Positions 1-6,677 of a stretch of DNA of 10,933 nucleotides are shown piece by piece. Numbering within the stretch: the first letter of the stretch is position 1; the number at the start of each line of letters is the position of its first letter. The stretch comes from DATEMK01 sp035275625 (GTDB lineage Bacteria; Bacteroidota; Bacteroidia; AKYH767-A; OLB10). The translations under genes were made by a program, and so were the position numbers. The notes beneath the pieces are model-generated. The model did not search any database. It was not told where the DNA came from and worked only from the letters and a program-made list of their open reading frames with translations. The stretch is taken from the NCBI GenBank assembly GCA_035275625.1, contig DATEMK010000524.1, forward strand, positions 1 through 10,933, in the 5' to 3' direction.

Positions 1-76
1 TAAGCCGATAAAAATGTGCAGGAAGTGAATTCCCGAAATGAGGTACAGGTAAGAAACCCGGGCATGAGTTTGCAGC

Positions 77-382
77 ATGAATCCCGAATCAAATAATTTT
101 ATCCATCCTGAAACTTGCGAAGCGGCAACTGAACATCCCAATAGTAAGGTTACCCCCAGTGAAAGCACCAGGTTTTTTAATGAATCTTCTTTAAAAGCAG
201 TTACAGTTTTGGAAACAGAAAAGCTGCTGAATAAAAGAAGAAGCGCACTGAGAAAAAACGGTTTAGGCAATTTAAAATTTTCAAGAGGCAATGTTTTTGA
301 TAAACTCACAAGATATAGAAAAGTGATGGACATAAAAACAACTGTGCTTCCCAGCAATCCGAAAAAAAGAAAAGTTTTATAA
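77..382 (+). CDS. Small basic hypothetical protein (101 aa)
   Basis: I do not recognise this protein. The first 45 residues are mixed and hydrophilic. The second half (about 46-101) is strongly basic, with clusters such as NKRRSALRKNG and a tail NPKKRKVL. There is no signal peptide, membrane segment or Cys/His metal motif. Codon use (GAA, AAA, AGA, TTA, ATT) resembles the neighbouring genes, and a terminator-like hairpin starts 2 nt after its stop; both favour a real gene. The ATG at 77 has no evident ribosome-binding site, which is usual in Bacteroidota. The frame is closed upstream by TGA at 65-67, so it cannot extend without a frameshift. A nucleic-acid-associated role would fit the charge but is only a guess. 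It converges on the DUF2179 gene. Confidence 0.5.
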   Translation: MNPESNNFIHPETCEAATEHPNSKVTPSESTRFFNESSLKAVTVLETEKLLNKRRSALRKNGLGNLKFSRGNVFDKLTRYRKVMDIKTTVLPSNPKKRKVL

Positions 383-383
383 G

Positions 384-423
384 GATGGAATTTTTCAATC
401 CGCGAAAAATCCATCAGCTTTTT
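384..423 (+). terminator. Intrinsic terminator-like hairpin after the 101-aa gene
   Basis: Bases 384-396 pair with 404-415 as a 12-bp stem (GATGGA, one bulged A at 390, TTTTTC, against GAAAAATCCATC) closing a 7-nt loop. A short T-run (419-423) follows three bases after the stem. It begins 2 nt after the TAA of the 101-aa gene. The lower stem contains G-C pairs but the upper stem is A/T, so strength is moderate. On the minus strand no clear T-run follows, so it probably serves the plus-strand gene. Confidence 0.5.
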
Positions 424-517
424 CCTGTCGCTTTTTGTTTTTGGGCTCATTTGTCAGTTCAAATTTATGAAAATTTCCCCGATTACCCATTTAGCCGGTT
501 AACATAATCCATCCTGC

Positions 518-1120
518 TTAGAAAGATTTCATCCCCGGGAATACCCTCTTAAGATAAGCAAGCTTTGATTCACTTGCCGTTCGCGGAAAAACACCCTGAT
601 TGGCAGTACGGATGTCCTCGATGGAATAAAAAGAATTCGGATGATGGTCATTAATCAGCTTAGCTACATATTCCATATCCTTTCTCTTTATAACGGTCAG
701 CAGCACTTTCACCGGGCCTTTGGAGCCGTGTCCGTCAATAATTGTTACACCGAAATTATTTTCATTCAGCTTCTGAACCAGCGAGGCGGTATCGTGTGCT
801 GTGATAATTCTTAATACCTGTTTACCAAGAGCAAGCCGTTCTTCAATTTTTATTCCCACAAAAATGCCCATTGAATATCCACCGGCAAAACCAATATAGC
901 ACATCACATTGTGCAGGTTTTTTATAGTCTGGCTCACCGCGAGCAGCCAGATAAGCACTTCAAAAAATCCGAGAAACGGAACGATGTAACGGATATTTTT
1001 TGAAAGAAAAATATTCCGGAGTGTCCCTAATGTAACGTCACAGGTGCGTGCGCAAAAAATAAGAATGGGAAGGACCACCCAGTTAAACATATCGGTCTGT
1101 ACAAATTCGGAGCTGAACAT
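518..1120 (-). CDS. DUF5698/DUF2179 (UPF0316) membrane protein
   Basis: This 200-residue protein has the UPF0316 layout. Three hydrophobic segments (about residues 13-33, 45-64 and 71-91) match the N-terminal DUF5698 membrane domain, including the conserved stretch RTCDVTLGTLRNIF (25-38). A soluble C-terminal DUF2179 domain (about 100-175) carries the glycine-rich DGHGSKGPVKVLL turn (129-141) and an I-KR strand after it. DUF2179 is a small alpha/beta domain also found at the end of YitT-type membrane proteins; no reaction is established for the family. The length is typical and the protein looks complete. The chosen ATG gives a short N-terminal tail before the first helix; Met11 is an alternative start. 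It lies 45 nt downstream of the sirtuin gene on the same strand, so the two are probably co-transcribed. A functional link between them is not shown. Confidence 0.85.
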   Translation of the reverse strand: MFSSEFVQTDMFNWVVLPILIFCARTCDVTLGTLRNIFLSKNIRYIVPFLGFFEVLIWLLAVSQTIKNLHNVMCYIGFAGGYSMGIFVGIKIEERLALGKQVLRIITAHDTASLVQKLNENNFGVTIIDGHGSKGPVKVLLTVIKRKDMEYVAKLINDHHPNSFYSIEDIRTANQGVFPRTASESKLAYLKRVFPGMKSF

Positions 1121-1165
1121 TTTATTCTGAAAGTTTAGAAATTCTGATTTATCCCATCAATTTAG

Positions 1166-1864
1166 TTACTCAATTACCTGGCCGCCTAATAGCGTTTTCA
1201 CCAATAAAGGCACGCCTTCCCCTGCGGTTGTCTCCATCAGTTCAAGATTTGAAATATACGGAAGACGTTTTGCTTTCGGGTCCACTAAATATTTTTTTGC
1301 ATCTTCTGAAGCGTAATTGACCAATCCTGCAGCGGGATAAACATCTAACGAAGTCCCGATAACAATAAGTACATCGCAGTTGGAAACCATGTCAATGGCA
1401 GGTTCCATCATCGGAACCATTTCACCAAACCAAACGATGTGCGGACGCAGCTGAAATCCTTTTTCACACAATTCTCCCATTTTAATCTCATTGTTTTTAA
1501 CATCATAAATTAATTCAGGAAAGCGTGTGCTTTTTGATTTCATTATCTCGCCATGCAGGTGCAGCACTTTTTTTGATCCTGCACGTTCGTGAAGATCATC
1601 AATATTCTGTGTGACGATTTGTACGTCAAATTTTTTTTCAAGTTCTGCCAGCGCTTTGTGAGCTGCGTTTGGAGATGCATTCACCACCTGCTTCCTTCTC
1701 TGGTTATAAAAGTCCAAAACCAATTCAGGGTTTTTCTGAAAGCCTTGCGGGGTAGCCACTTCATTAATATCATACTCTTCCCACAATCCCCCCGAATCGC
1801 GGAAAGTTTTTATACCGCTTTCAGCGCTGATGCCTGCTCCTGTGAAGACAACAATTTTTTTCAC
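1166..1864 (-). CDS. cobB: NAD-dependent protein deacylase, sirtuin (CobB/SIRT5-like), lacking zinc cysteines
   Basis: A class III (SIR2) NAD-dependent protein-lysine deacylase of 232 residues, cytoplasmic. Family motifs in order: GAGISAESGI (9-18) and FRD (21-23) for NAD binding, TQNID (85-89), catalytic His104 in HLHGE, FGE (146-148) and GTSLDVYPAAGL (170-181). Tyr53 and Arg56 (YNQR) form the Y-x-x-R pair that in SIRT5 and CobB recognises acidic acyl groups such as succinyl, so desuccinylase as well as deacetylase activity is likely. The small domain between residues 107 and 138 normally holds four zinc-binding cysteines, but here has only Cys133, so no zinc site is expected. The start is GTG: no in-frame ATG lies upstream before a stop, and the family N-terminus begins here. 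A CAATTTTG element 4 nt before the GTG hints at a leaderless or very short leader transcript. It is the first gene of a probable pair with the DUF2179 gene. Confidence 0.93.
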   Translation of the reverse strand: MKKIVVFTGAGISAESGIKTFRDSGGLWEEYDINEVATPQGFQKNPELVLDFYNQRRKQVVNASPNAAHKALAELEKKFDVQIVTQNIDDLHERAGSKKVLHLHGEIMKSKSTRFPELIYDVKNNEIKMGELCEKGFQLRPHIVWFGEMVPMMEPAIDMVSNCDVLIVIGTSLDVYPAAGLVNYASEDAKKYLVDPKAKRLPYISNLELMETTAGEGVPLLVKTLLGGQVIE

Positions 1865-1893
1865 ATTGCAAAATTGGAAAGAAAACGAAATGC

Positions 1894-1915
1894 ACTTTTT
1901 TAAATTTAAAAAAGT
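1894..1915. repeat. 22-bp perfect palindrome between divergent sirtuin and antitoxin genes
   Basis: The half-site ACTTTTTTAAA (1894-1904) is followed directly, with no spacer, by its exact reverse complement (1905-1915). It lies 29 bp upstream of the sirtuin GTG and 88 bp upstream of the antitoxin ATG. It could be a repressor operator, for example an autoregulatory site of the toxin-antitoxin locus or a control site for the sirtuin. It could equally be a chance product of AT-rich DNA: apart from one C-G pair per half it is all A/T. It is not a convincing terminator. Confidence 0.6.
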
Positions 1916-1976
1916 TTTCAGCTAATGAGTTGTTAATACCACAAGAGAAAGAAGCACTTCATAAAAGAATAAATTT

Positions 1977-1984
1977 TATTTTTG
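1977..1984 (+). promoter_or_regulatory. Candidate -7 promoter element for the antitoxin gene
   Basis: TATTTTTG matches the Bacteroidota -7 consensus TAnnTTTG exactly and ends 19 nt before the antitoxin ATG, giving a short leader. No clear TTTG -33 element is seen at the usual distance upstream, so the call rests on one motif in AT-rich DNA. Confidence 0.35.
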
Positions 1985-2003
1985 GTTAACAAAACTAAAA
2001 TAA

Positions 2004-2222
2004 ATGGCACCAATCTTCAACGATATTTTAAAACTCAGTATTCCTGAGCGCATCTTATTAGTAGAAGCAATATGGGATAGTATTGCCAATGATTCCAGCC
2101 AGGAATACAAATTAAATCCTGAGCAAGTTAAAATTCTTGAAGAAGAATTAGCAGCTTACAGCAAAAATCCTGATGAAGGCTCTTCCTGGGAAGAAGTGAA
2201 AAAAAGAATCACTGGCAAATGA
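2004..2222 (+). CDS. Antitoxin, putative addiction module component family (TIGR02574/PF09720)
   Basis: A 72-residue acidic protein of full family length. The N-terminal helix carries the hallmark pattern LSIPERILLVEAIWDSIA (11-28). The C-terminal part (about 38-72) contains NPEQVKILEEELAAY, then NPDEGSSWEEVKKRI, the region by which these antitoxins are expected to wrap a ParE/RelE-fold toxin. The family is described as an unstable antitoxin paired with a downstream toxin. That is the arrangement here: its TGA overlaps the ATG of the toxin remnant by 4 nt (ATGA), a translational-coupling layout. The reading frame is intact with all expected motifs, although the toxin is broken. The leader is A-rich without a Shine-Dalgarno sequence. 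A palindrome 88 bp upstream could be an operator. Whether it is still expressed, or now neutralises a related toxin elsewhere in the genome, cannot be told from here. Confidence 0.88.
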   Translation: MAPIFNDILKLSIPERILLVEAIWDSIANDSSQEYKLNPEQVKILEEELAAYSKNPDEGSSWEEVKKRITGK

Positions 2223-2457
2223 ATTATGTTTTAATAATTCGCAGGCGGGCAGAAATACAAACAACTAAAGTTTAGAAATGGTACGAAAACAACGGACCGG
2301 ACTAGGTGATGATTTTTTGCTCTGTGCAAATGCCGCATTAATGACTATTGTCAAAAATCCTTTTATGTTTCAGATTAAGCATAAAAATATTCGTTGTTCA
2401 CTTATTCCAAGATTTCCTTACGGTATATTTTATCTGGTTGACAATGAAAAAATAAAT
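2219..2457 (+). pseudogene. Degraded ParE/RelE-family toxin (stop codon, frameshift, lost 3' end)
   Basis: The frame opens with ATG overlapping the antitoxin stop and reads MNYVLIIRRRAEIQTTKV, a normal start for this toxin family. A TAG stop then interrupts at 2273-2275. The same frame continues after the stop as KWYENNG, matching the conserved helix WYE. Around 2294-2300 the match moves to the -1 frame, which reads GLGDDFLLCANAALMTIVKNP, then HKNIRCSLIPRFPYGIFYLVDNEKI, the family core with the basic patch and FPYGIFY strand. A 1-nt deletion or 2-nt insertion explains the shift. After the codons for NEKI (about 2454) homology stops: the last strand, usually IVLACFH followed by a short basic tail, is absent in all three frames, and the stop codon of the secreted-protein gene begins at 2458. 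Two point lesions and a truncation make an active toxin very unlikely. An ATG at 2278 reopens a frame, but what it would encode lacks the N-terminal strand and first helix. Confidence 0.82.
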
Positions 2458-5400
2458 TCAATCTTTGATCAATGTCAAAAATCCTTTTTGCCTGAAGTCG
2501 GATCCGTCATAAAAATGAGCAGCAAGTACATAATAATACGTTCCGTCAGGAGCCCATTCACCATTTGTTGCATACCCGTCCCACCCGGTTAATGTTTGTG
2601 AACCCTTGTAAATTACATTTCCCCACCGGTTGTATATTTCTATATCAAGTTTGTAGTGTCCGGGAAATCCGGGAAAGAAATCATTCATGCCATCACCATT
2701 CGGAGTAAACACATTTGGAATAAAAATAGTATTGCAATGTTCATCAATTGAAATTACCACCGAATCAAAATCACTCCGGCAAACTCCTGATTCTGTGAAC
2801 AGGTAATAAGTAACCGGCTGTATTAAGGAGGAAGTTTGAAACGCGTACCCGGTATAAAAAATGTTTGAATATGCAGGAGATGCTGACCAGTGTACCGGAT
2901 CATTGCTGACAGCGATAATTAAAACAGAGTCTCCCGCACAAATCACGGTATCAGAAACTTCAGGTGCTGTAAGTGTATTTGGAATTTCTGTAATCGTAAT
3001 ACTTGCGGTGTCTTTGCAACCATGTGTACTGGTGGTGATCAGCGAATAATTTCCGCCTTGTGATGCATAGAAATTTAAAGCGGAATCTCCGGAAGGCAGC
3101 CATAAATATCCTGACATTCCTGTGTTAGCGGAAAGCAAAAGCGAGTCTCCGCTGCAAAAACTTAAGGAAGTATTCGCTGCCTGGATCTGCGCAACCGCTG
3201 AATCCTGGTAAACAGTAAAGCTCAAAGGTGTGAGTATCCCGCACGAGGTAACATTACAATGATAGGTGCCGGGTAACGTAACGGTCTGGCTGATGCCGCT
3301 CCCTGACAACGGAGGCAGCCATTGAATTACACTTCCGGGATTTGTTATAACCGTAAGTGTTACCGTTGTGTTGGTGCAAAATGCCGGGCTTGGAAATGCA
3401 ATGATCAAAGGAATATTGTATTGAGTCACCTGTACCGTATTGGATACGAGGTCGCATCCGGGAGCAACCGTTTGGATGCAATAATAAAAACCGGGAGTGT
3501 TTACATAAACTGTATTGAGATTTGTCCCTATGCTTCCGTTAGGGCCCTGCCATTGAAAAATGCCGGTGCCTGAACAGATCAACTTTACAGAATCATTCGG
3601 GCATATTAATCCGTTAGCGGGAATCATGGTAACATTTGGCTGCGGATAGAATGAGACTATAATACTGCCATAACCATTAAGCGTTGCGCTGCATCCGAAA
3701 GAATTTGTAACAACCAGTGAAGTAGAAACCGAATAAGTGCCGGGCTGTGTTACGTAAATTGTATCATTTGTTTGCCCTGTTGACCAATGATAATTGTTAG
3801 TATCAGGAGTTGCGATCAGCATGGCTGAATCGCCAAAGCAAATATAAGAAGGACCATTTACTGCTATGCTTAAACTGCCTGTTGGTGTGGGATGGACAAT
3901 AACATGCAAACTTTTATTGCAAAAAACCGAATCAGTATCACAGGGATTGCTGCGAATGATCCATGCGTTAATGATTACAAAAAAAGTTCCTACTTGTGCC
4001 GGAGTAAAATAATTTGTGGAGGGTGAACAATAGGAAGGTGTACCGTATGATAATATCGCGCCCGATGTCCATTTAGCTTTGCTCATGCCTGGAAAACAAT
4101 TTATGATAGTACCACCGGGGTTTGAAAGCTGATCGTAAAGATACATTGTGAAATGCTCACCGAAGCACAATTCAATTGTATCGTTGTTATCGGTATCTTC
4201 AAGGCATCTCATTCTCGGTTGAACTGCAGGGAGCGCATTTCCAACAATTACCTCAACGTAATTTGAATTGACACATCCGAACTGGTTAGTTAATGTACAG
4301 TAATGATAACCCCCGGTGTTCACGGTTACAGGATTTTGACCTATGGGAAAATTATCCCATTGCACAGTATTAGTGCCGACATTCGGACAAGTTAAGGTCA
4401 CTGAATCAGGAAGACAAAGCGGAATAGGTTGCGTAACAGATGCATTAATATTAATTCCTTTACTATCGGTTATTAAAGGTTTTGCAGGATTCGGATGAGA
4501 CAAAAAATAAATAGTATCACGATTTGTAAAGCACCCATCAACTGTAGTTACTTTAACATTATAATATCCGGATGTCGAGACATTGATGCTGCTTACTGTT
4601 GAGCCCGTGTTCCATAAATAATTAAAATCAGGATCTAAATCATAAAGAGTATTAAAATCAACTCCGAGAGTAGAACTTCCACATATTGAGATGGTGTCTT
4701 GGCAGCTCAGATTTGGAAGGCTGTTACCAATACATACATCATTGAAGGGACGAACGCATGAAGTTCCGGTTCTTTGGAAATAATCATAAGGCTCCCTGTT
4801 TATATCAATATTTGCATTAATAAAAATATCACTGTTGCCATAAGAATAAAAATAAACAAAATCGGTATAGTTATTATCAGAACAATATGTCAAATTACCT
4901 AAAGGTACATAACTATAGTCCATTCCATTTATTCCGTGAGGTGTAAAGGAGCCAGGTTCAAATGTGGAGAAAAAACGACTTATATAACTGCCCGTGTTTG
5001 CAATTGAATTATTGGGCAAAACCGTCAGTCCAAACAAATAATCATTTTGCTGACCGCCATAGTGCCTTGCCCACATCCAGTTTCCTGAATTATCGTAAGA
5101 GGCAACATACGTATCCAGATAACCAATGCTGCAAAAAATACCATTTCCATATTGAACGGAAAAAGATGAAAACCTGCATCTGAAATTACCTCCGATAATT
5201 ACTTCACCATTGGTTTTTGTTCCAATTGCCTCCGCTGTAACTGAAGCAGTGGAACCATCCGCATGGGACCAGACCAAATTGCCCGAAAGGTCAAACCTGC
5301 AAACGAAAATATCGTTTTGATAGCTGCTGCTTAAAGTGGGATTTGTGACTCCTCCGAAAAAATATAATGTACCGTTGAAGTTTCCTGTAATATTCACATC

Positions 5401-6258
5401 ACTGTTATGAACTGCAACTCCTCCCATGTTTACGACTGTTCCGCTTCCCATCCATCGAAACCACTGTTCTGCTCCTGACCCGTTGTATTTAATCAGAAAC
5501 ATGGCATTGTACATCGGATTATTATGCTGCACGTCAAAAGTGATGGTGTCGCTGAACATTCCGCTTACATAAATATTTCCGCTTGCATCGGTTGAAACAT
5601 CTGTGCCGCGATCGGTATATGTTCCTGAACCTTTTTTTGCCCAGAGAAAATTTCCGTTATTATCGTATTTCGCAGTGAATACATCGATAGAACCTGCCTG
5701 GCTGGTTAAAGTAGTGCTGCCAAATGAACAGCTTCCAGAAAACTCACCCGTCACAATCACATTTCCTGAATTATCAAATGTTACTCCGTTACCTGCATCA
5801 CTGCCTGTGCCGCCCGCTCTTTTTACCCACTGCAATGTGCCTGAAGAATTATACTTTGCGATGAAAATATCCTGCTGTCCGGCAGAGGTAATAATTTGCC
5901 CGTCAAAATCTGCAGTAGTATAGAAAAATCCGGTGATTAAAATATTACCTGAATTGTCCGCATCAATCGATAATGCTTTATCAATGTTTAATCCGCCCGC
6001 TCTTTTGAGCCATTGAAGGTTTCCCGCAGTGTTTGTTTTAGCAATAAAAATATCATCGAGCCCCGCAGAGTTAATAATCGAGCCATCAAAAGTTGCAGAG
6101 GTTGTAAAATATCCCGTTGTGTAAATATTATTTGCGCCATCTGAAGCAATATCCATTCCTTCGTCAATCGTTAACCCGCCTCCCCGCTGCATCCAATATT
6201 GTGCATGCGCAAAATTTAATACCAGGAACAGAAGCGGGAAAATCAGAATTGTTTTCAT
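2458..6258 (-). CDS. Secreted modular protein: propeller-like repeats, Ig/PKD-like modules, T9SS type B sorting domain
   Basis: A 1,266-residue exported protein. Residues 1-19 form a signal peptide (hydrophobic ILIFPLLFLVLNF, likely cleavage after AHA). Residues 22-456 hold seven units of 60-66 residues of the SBBP type, each with a D-(S/N)-x-GN-(I/V)-x-(V/I)-(T/S)-G core, an (I/V)FxAKY strand and a closing tryptophan strand. A loosely organised link follows (about 457-518). Residues 519-1165 hold about eight Ig/PKD-like modules, recognisable by repeated C-x-(G/N)-D-S-V-x-L openings, Y-x-W or Q-W centres and G-x-Y-x-C ends. Residues 1177-1266 are the type B sorting domain: IPNVFTPNGDGMND, IYNRWGN, GWDG, PDGTYYYVL and the final GFLTLIKD. 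This domain directs passage through the type IX secretion pore to the cell surface or medium; a role in adhesion or matrix is plausible but unproven. The product is full length. Its stop abuts the toxin remnant. It stands alone, with gene-free DNA upstream. Confidence 0.92.
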   Translation of the reverse strand: MKTILIFPLLFLVLNFAHAQYWMQRGGGLTIDEGMDIASDGANNIYTTGYFTTSATFDGSIINSAGLDDIFIAKTNTAGNLQWLKRAGGLNIDKALSIDADNSGNILITGFFYTTADFDGQIITSAGQQDIFIAKYNSSGTLQWVKRAGGTGSDAGNGVTFDNSGNVIVTGEFSGSCSFGSTTLTSQAGSIDVFTAKYDNNGNFLWAKKGSGTYTDRGTDVSTDASGNIYVSGMFSDTITFDVQHNNPMYNAMFLIKYNGSGAEQWFRWMGSGTVVNMGGVAVHNSDVNITGNFNGTLYFFGGVTNPTLSSSYQNDIFVCRFDLSGNLVWSHADGSTASVTAEAIGTKTNGEVIIGGNFRCRFSSFSVQYGNGIFCSIGYLDTYVASYDNSGNWMWARHYGGQQNDYLFGLTVLPNNSIANTGSYISRFFSTFEPGSFTPHGINGMDYSYVPLGNLTYCSDNNYTDFVYFYSYGNSDIFINANIDINREPYDYFQRTGTSCVRPFNDVCIGNSLPNLSCQDTISICGSSTLGVDFNTLYDLDPDFNYLWNTGSTVSSINVSTSGYYNVKVTTVDGCFTNRDTIYFLSHPNPAKPLITDSKGININASVTQPIPLCLPDSVTLTCPNVGTNTVQWDNFPIGQNPVTVNTGGYHYCTLTNQFGCVNSNYVEVIVGNALPAVQPRMRCLEDTDNNDTIELCFGEHFTMYLYDQLSNPGGTIINCFPGMSKAKWTSGAILSYGTPSYCSPSTNYFTPAQVGTFFVIINAWIIRSNPCDTDSVFCNKSLHVIVHPTPTGSLSIAVNGPSYICFGDSAMLIATPDTNNYHWSTGQTNDTIYVTQPGTYSVSTSLVVTNSFGCSATLNGYGSIIVSFYPQPNVTMIPANGLICPNDSVKLICSGTGIFQWQGPNGSIGTNLNTVYVNTPGFYYCIQTVAPGCDLVSNTVQVTQYNIPLIIAFPSPAFCTNTTVTLTVITNPGSVIQWLPPLSGSGISQTVTLPGTYHCNVTSCGILTPLSFTVYQDSAVAQIQAANTSLSFCSGDSLLLSANTGMSGYLWLPSGDSALNFYASQGGNYSLITTSTHGCKDTASITITEIPNTLTAPEVSDTVICAGDSVLIIAVSNDPVHWSASPAYSNIFYTGYAFQTSSLIQPVTYYLFTESGVCRSDFDSVVISIDEHCNTIFIPNVFTPNGDGMNDFFPGFPGHYKLDIEIYNRWGNVIYKGSQTLTGWDGYATNGEWAPDGTYYYVLAAHFYDGSDFRQKGFLTLIKD
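4891..6195 (-). repeat. Seven tandem ~61-residue SBBP-type units (predicted beta-propeller)
   Basis: Protein-level repeat within the secreted protein. Tryptophans at residues 22, 83, 144, 206, 266, 330 and 396 mark equivalent strands (QRGGG, WLKRAGG, WVKRAGG, WAKKGSG, WFRWMGSG, WSHADGS, WARHYGG), spaced 61, 61, 62, 60, 64 and 66 residues. Between them come the GN-I-x-(V/I)-x-G strand and the D-(I/V)-F-x-A-K-Y strand. Units 1-4 are the most alike; units 5-7 drift and are less regular. Seven units fit a seven-bladed propeller; the fold is inferred, the periodicity is seen. Confidence 0.8.
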
Positions 6259-6677
6259 AATATTTAATTTTGAAGAGGTTATTTATGAATAAGAGTAATT
6301 CAAAGAACAAAAGTTTCATCGAAGTGTAAATAATTTTTAAAACCTCCCGTATTTTGGCAGAAACTATTTTTTGAAACCAGGTGAAGTCTGAAGTTTAAAA
6401 AAAATATTTTTTTCATGACCAGGTAATTTTTTTATCTATGCTGATTATTCATTAAACGGCAGTTCTGTTTTTGTAAATTTAAAGTAAACGTAGATCACTT
6501 ATTGTCAGATTCAAAATTAAAATTCGAAATATATTACCTGTTCAAAGGTTAATTGATTTTCAACCAGGCGAATTTATTAAGGCCGGGATTTTAAATCTTA
6601 ACAAAGAAACTCTCAAAAGCTGATTTCGCAATAACCTTACTTGTTCACCAAATAGTTTATAATAAAAGTTATAAGAG
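6259..6677. other. 419-bp gene-free stretch upstream of the secreted-protein gene
   Basis: No credible coding sequence or RNA gene is visible. It presumably holds the promoter of the secreted-protein gene and the 3' end of the fmt transcript. It is very AT-rich and contains a 16-bp perfect A/T palindrome at 6398-6413, an AT-only 6-bp inverted repeat TTATAA-N6-TTATAA at 6657-6674 just after fmt, and three look-alike sites beginning ACCAGG (near 6376, 6418 and 6563). No G/C-rich hairpin with a T-run, hence no convincing terminator for fmt, was found. Confidence 0.6.
6512..6546 (-). promoter_or_regulatory. Candidate promoter for the secreted-protein gene
   Basis: Read on the minus strand, TTTG (6546-6543) is followed after 23 bp by TAATTTTG (6519-6512), which matches the Bacteroidota -33/-7 pattern TTTG-N17-23-TAnnTTTG. 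It would give a leader of about 245 nt before the ATG at 6258, which is long, and such motifs arise by chance in AT-rich DNA. Confidence 0.3.

Noticed and set aside
4..96. A 30-codon open stretch in another frame at the left edge, which could be the tail of an upstream gene.
   Set aside because: It is closed by TAA at both ends (1-3 and 94-96), so it cannot join an upstream gene in frame, and it is too short to judge.
361..379. The tail of the 101-aa protein contains PKKRKV, identical to the classical SV40 nuclear localisation signal.
   Set aside because: The setting is plainly bacterial, and a six-residue basic run in a Lys/Arg-rich protein is easily met by chance.
2278..2592. A 104-codon plus-strand frame starting at the ATG inside the toxin remnant.
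   Set aside because: Only its first 60 or so codons match the toxin; the rest is antisense to the sorting domain of the secreted protein. It is treated as part of the pseudogene.
6657..6674. TTATAA-N6-TTATAA just downstream of fmt as a possible terminator.
   Set aside because: The stem is only six A/T pairs and no T-run follows on the minus strand.
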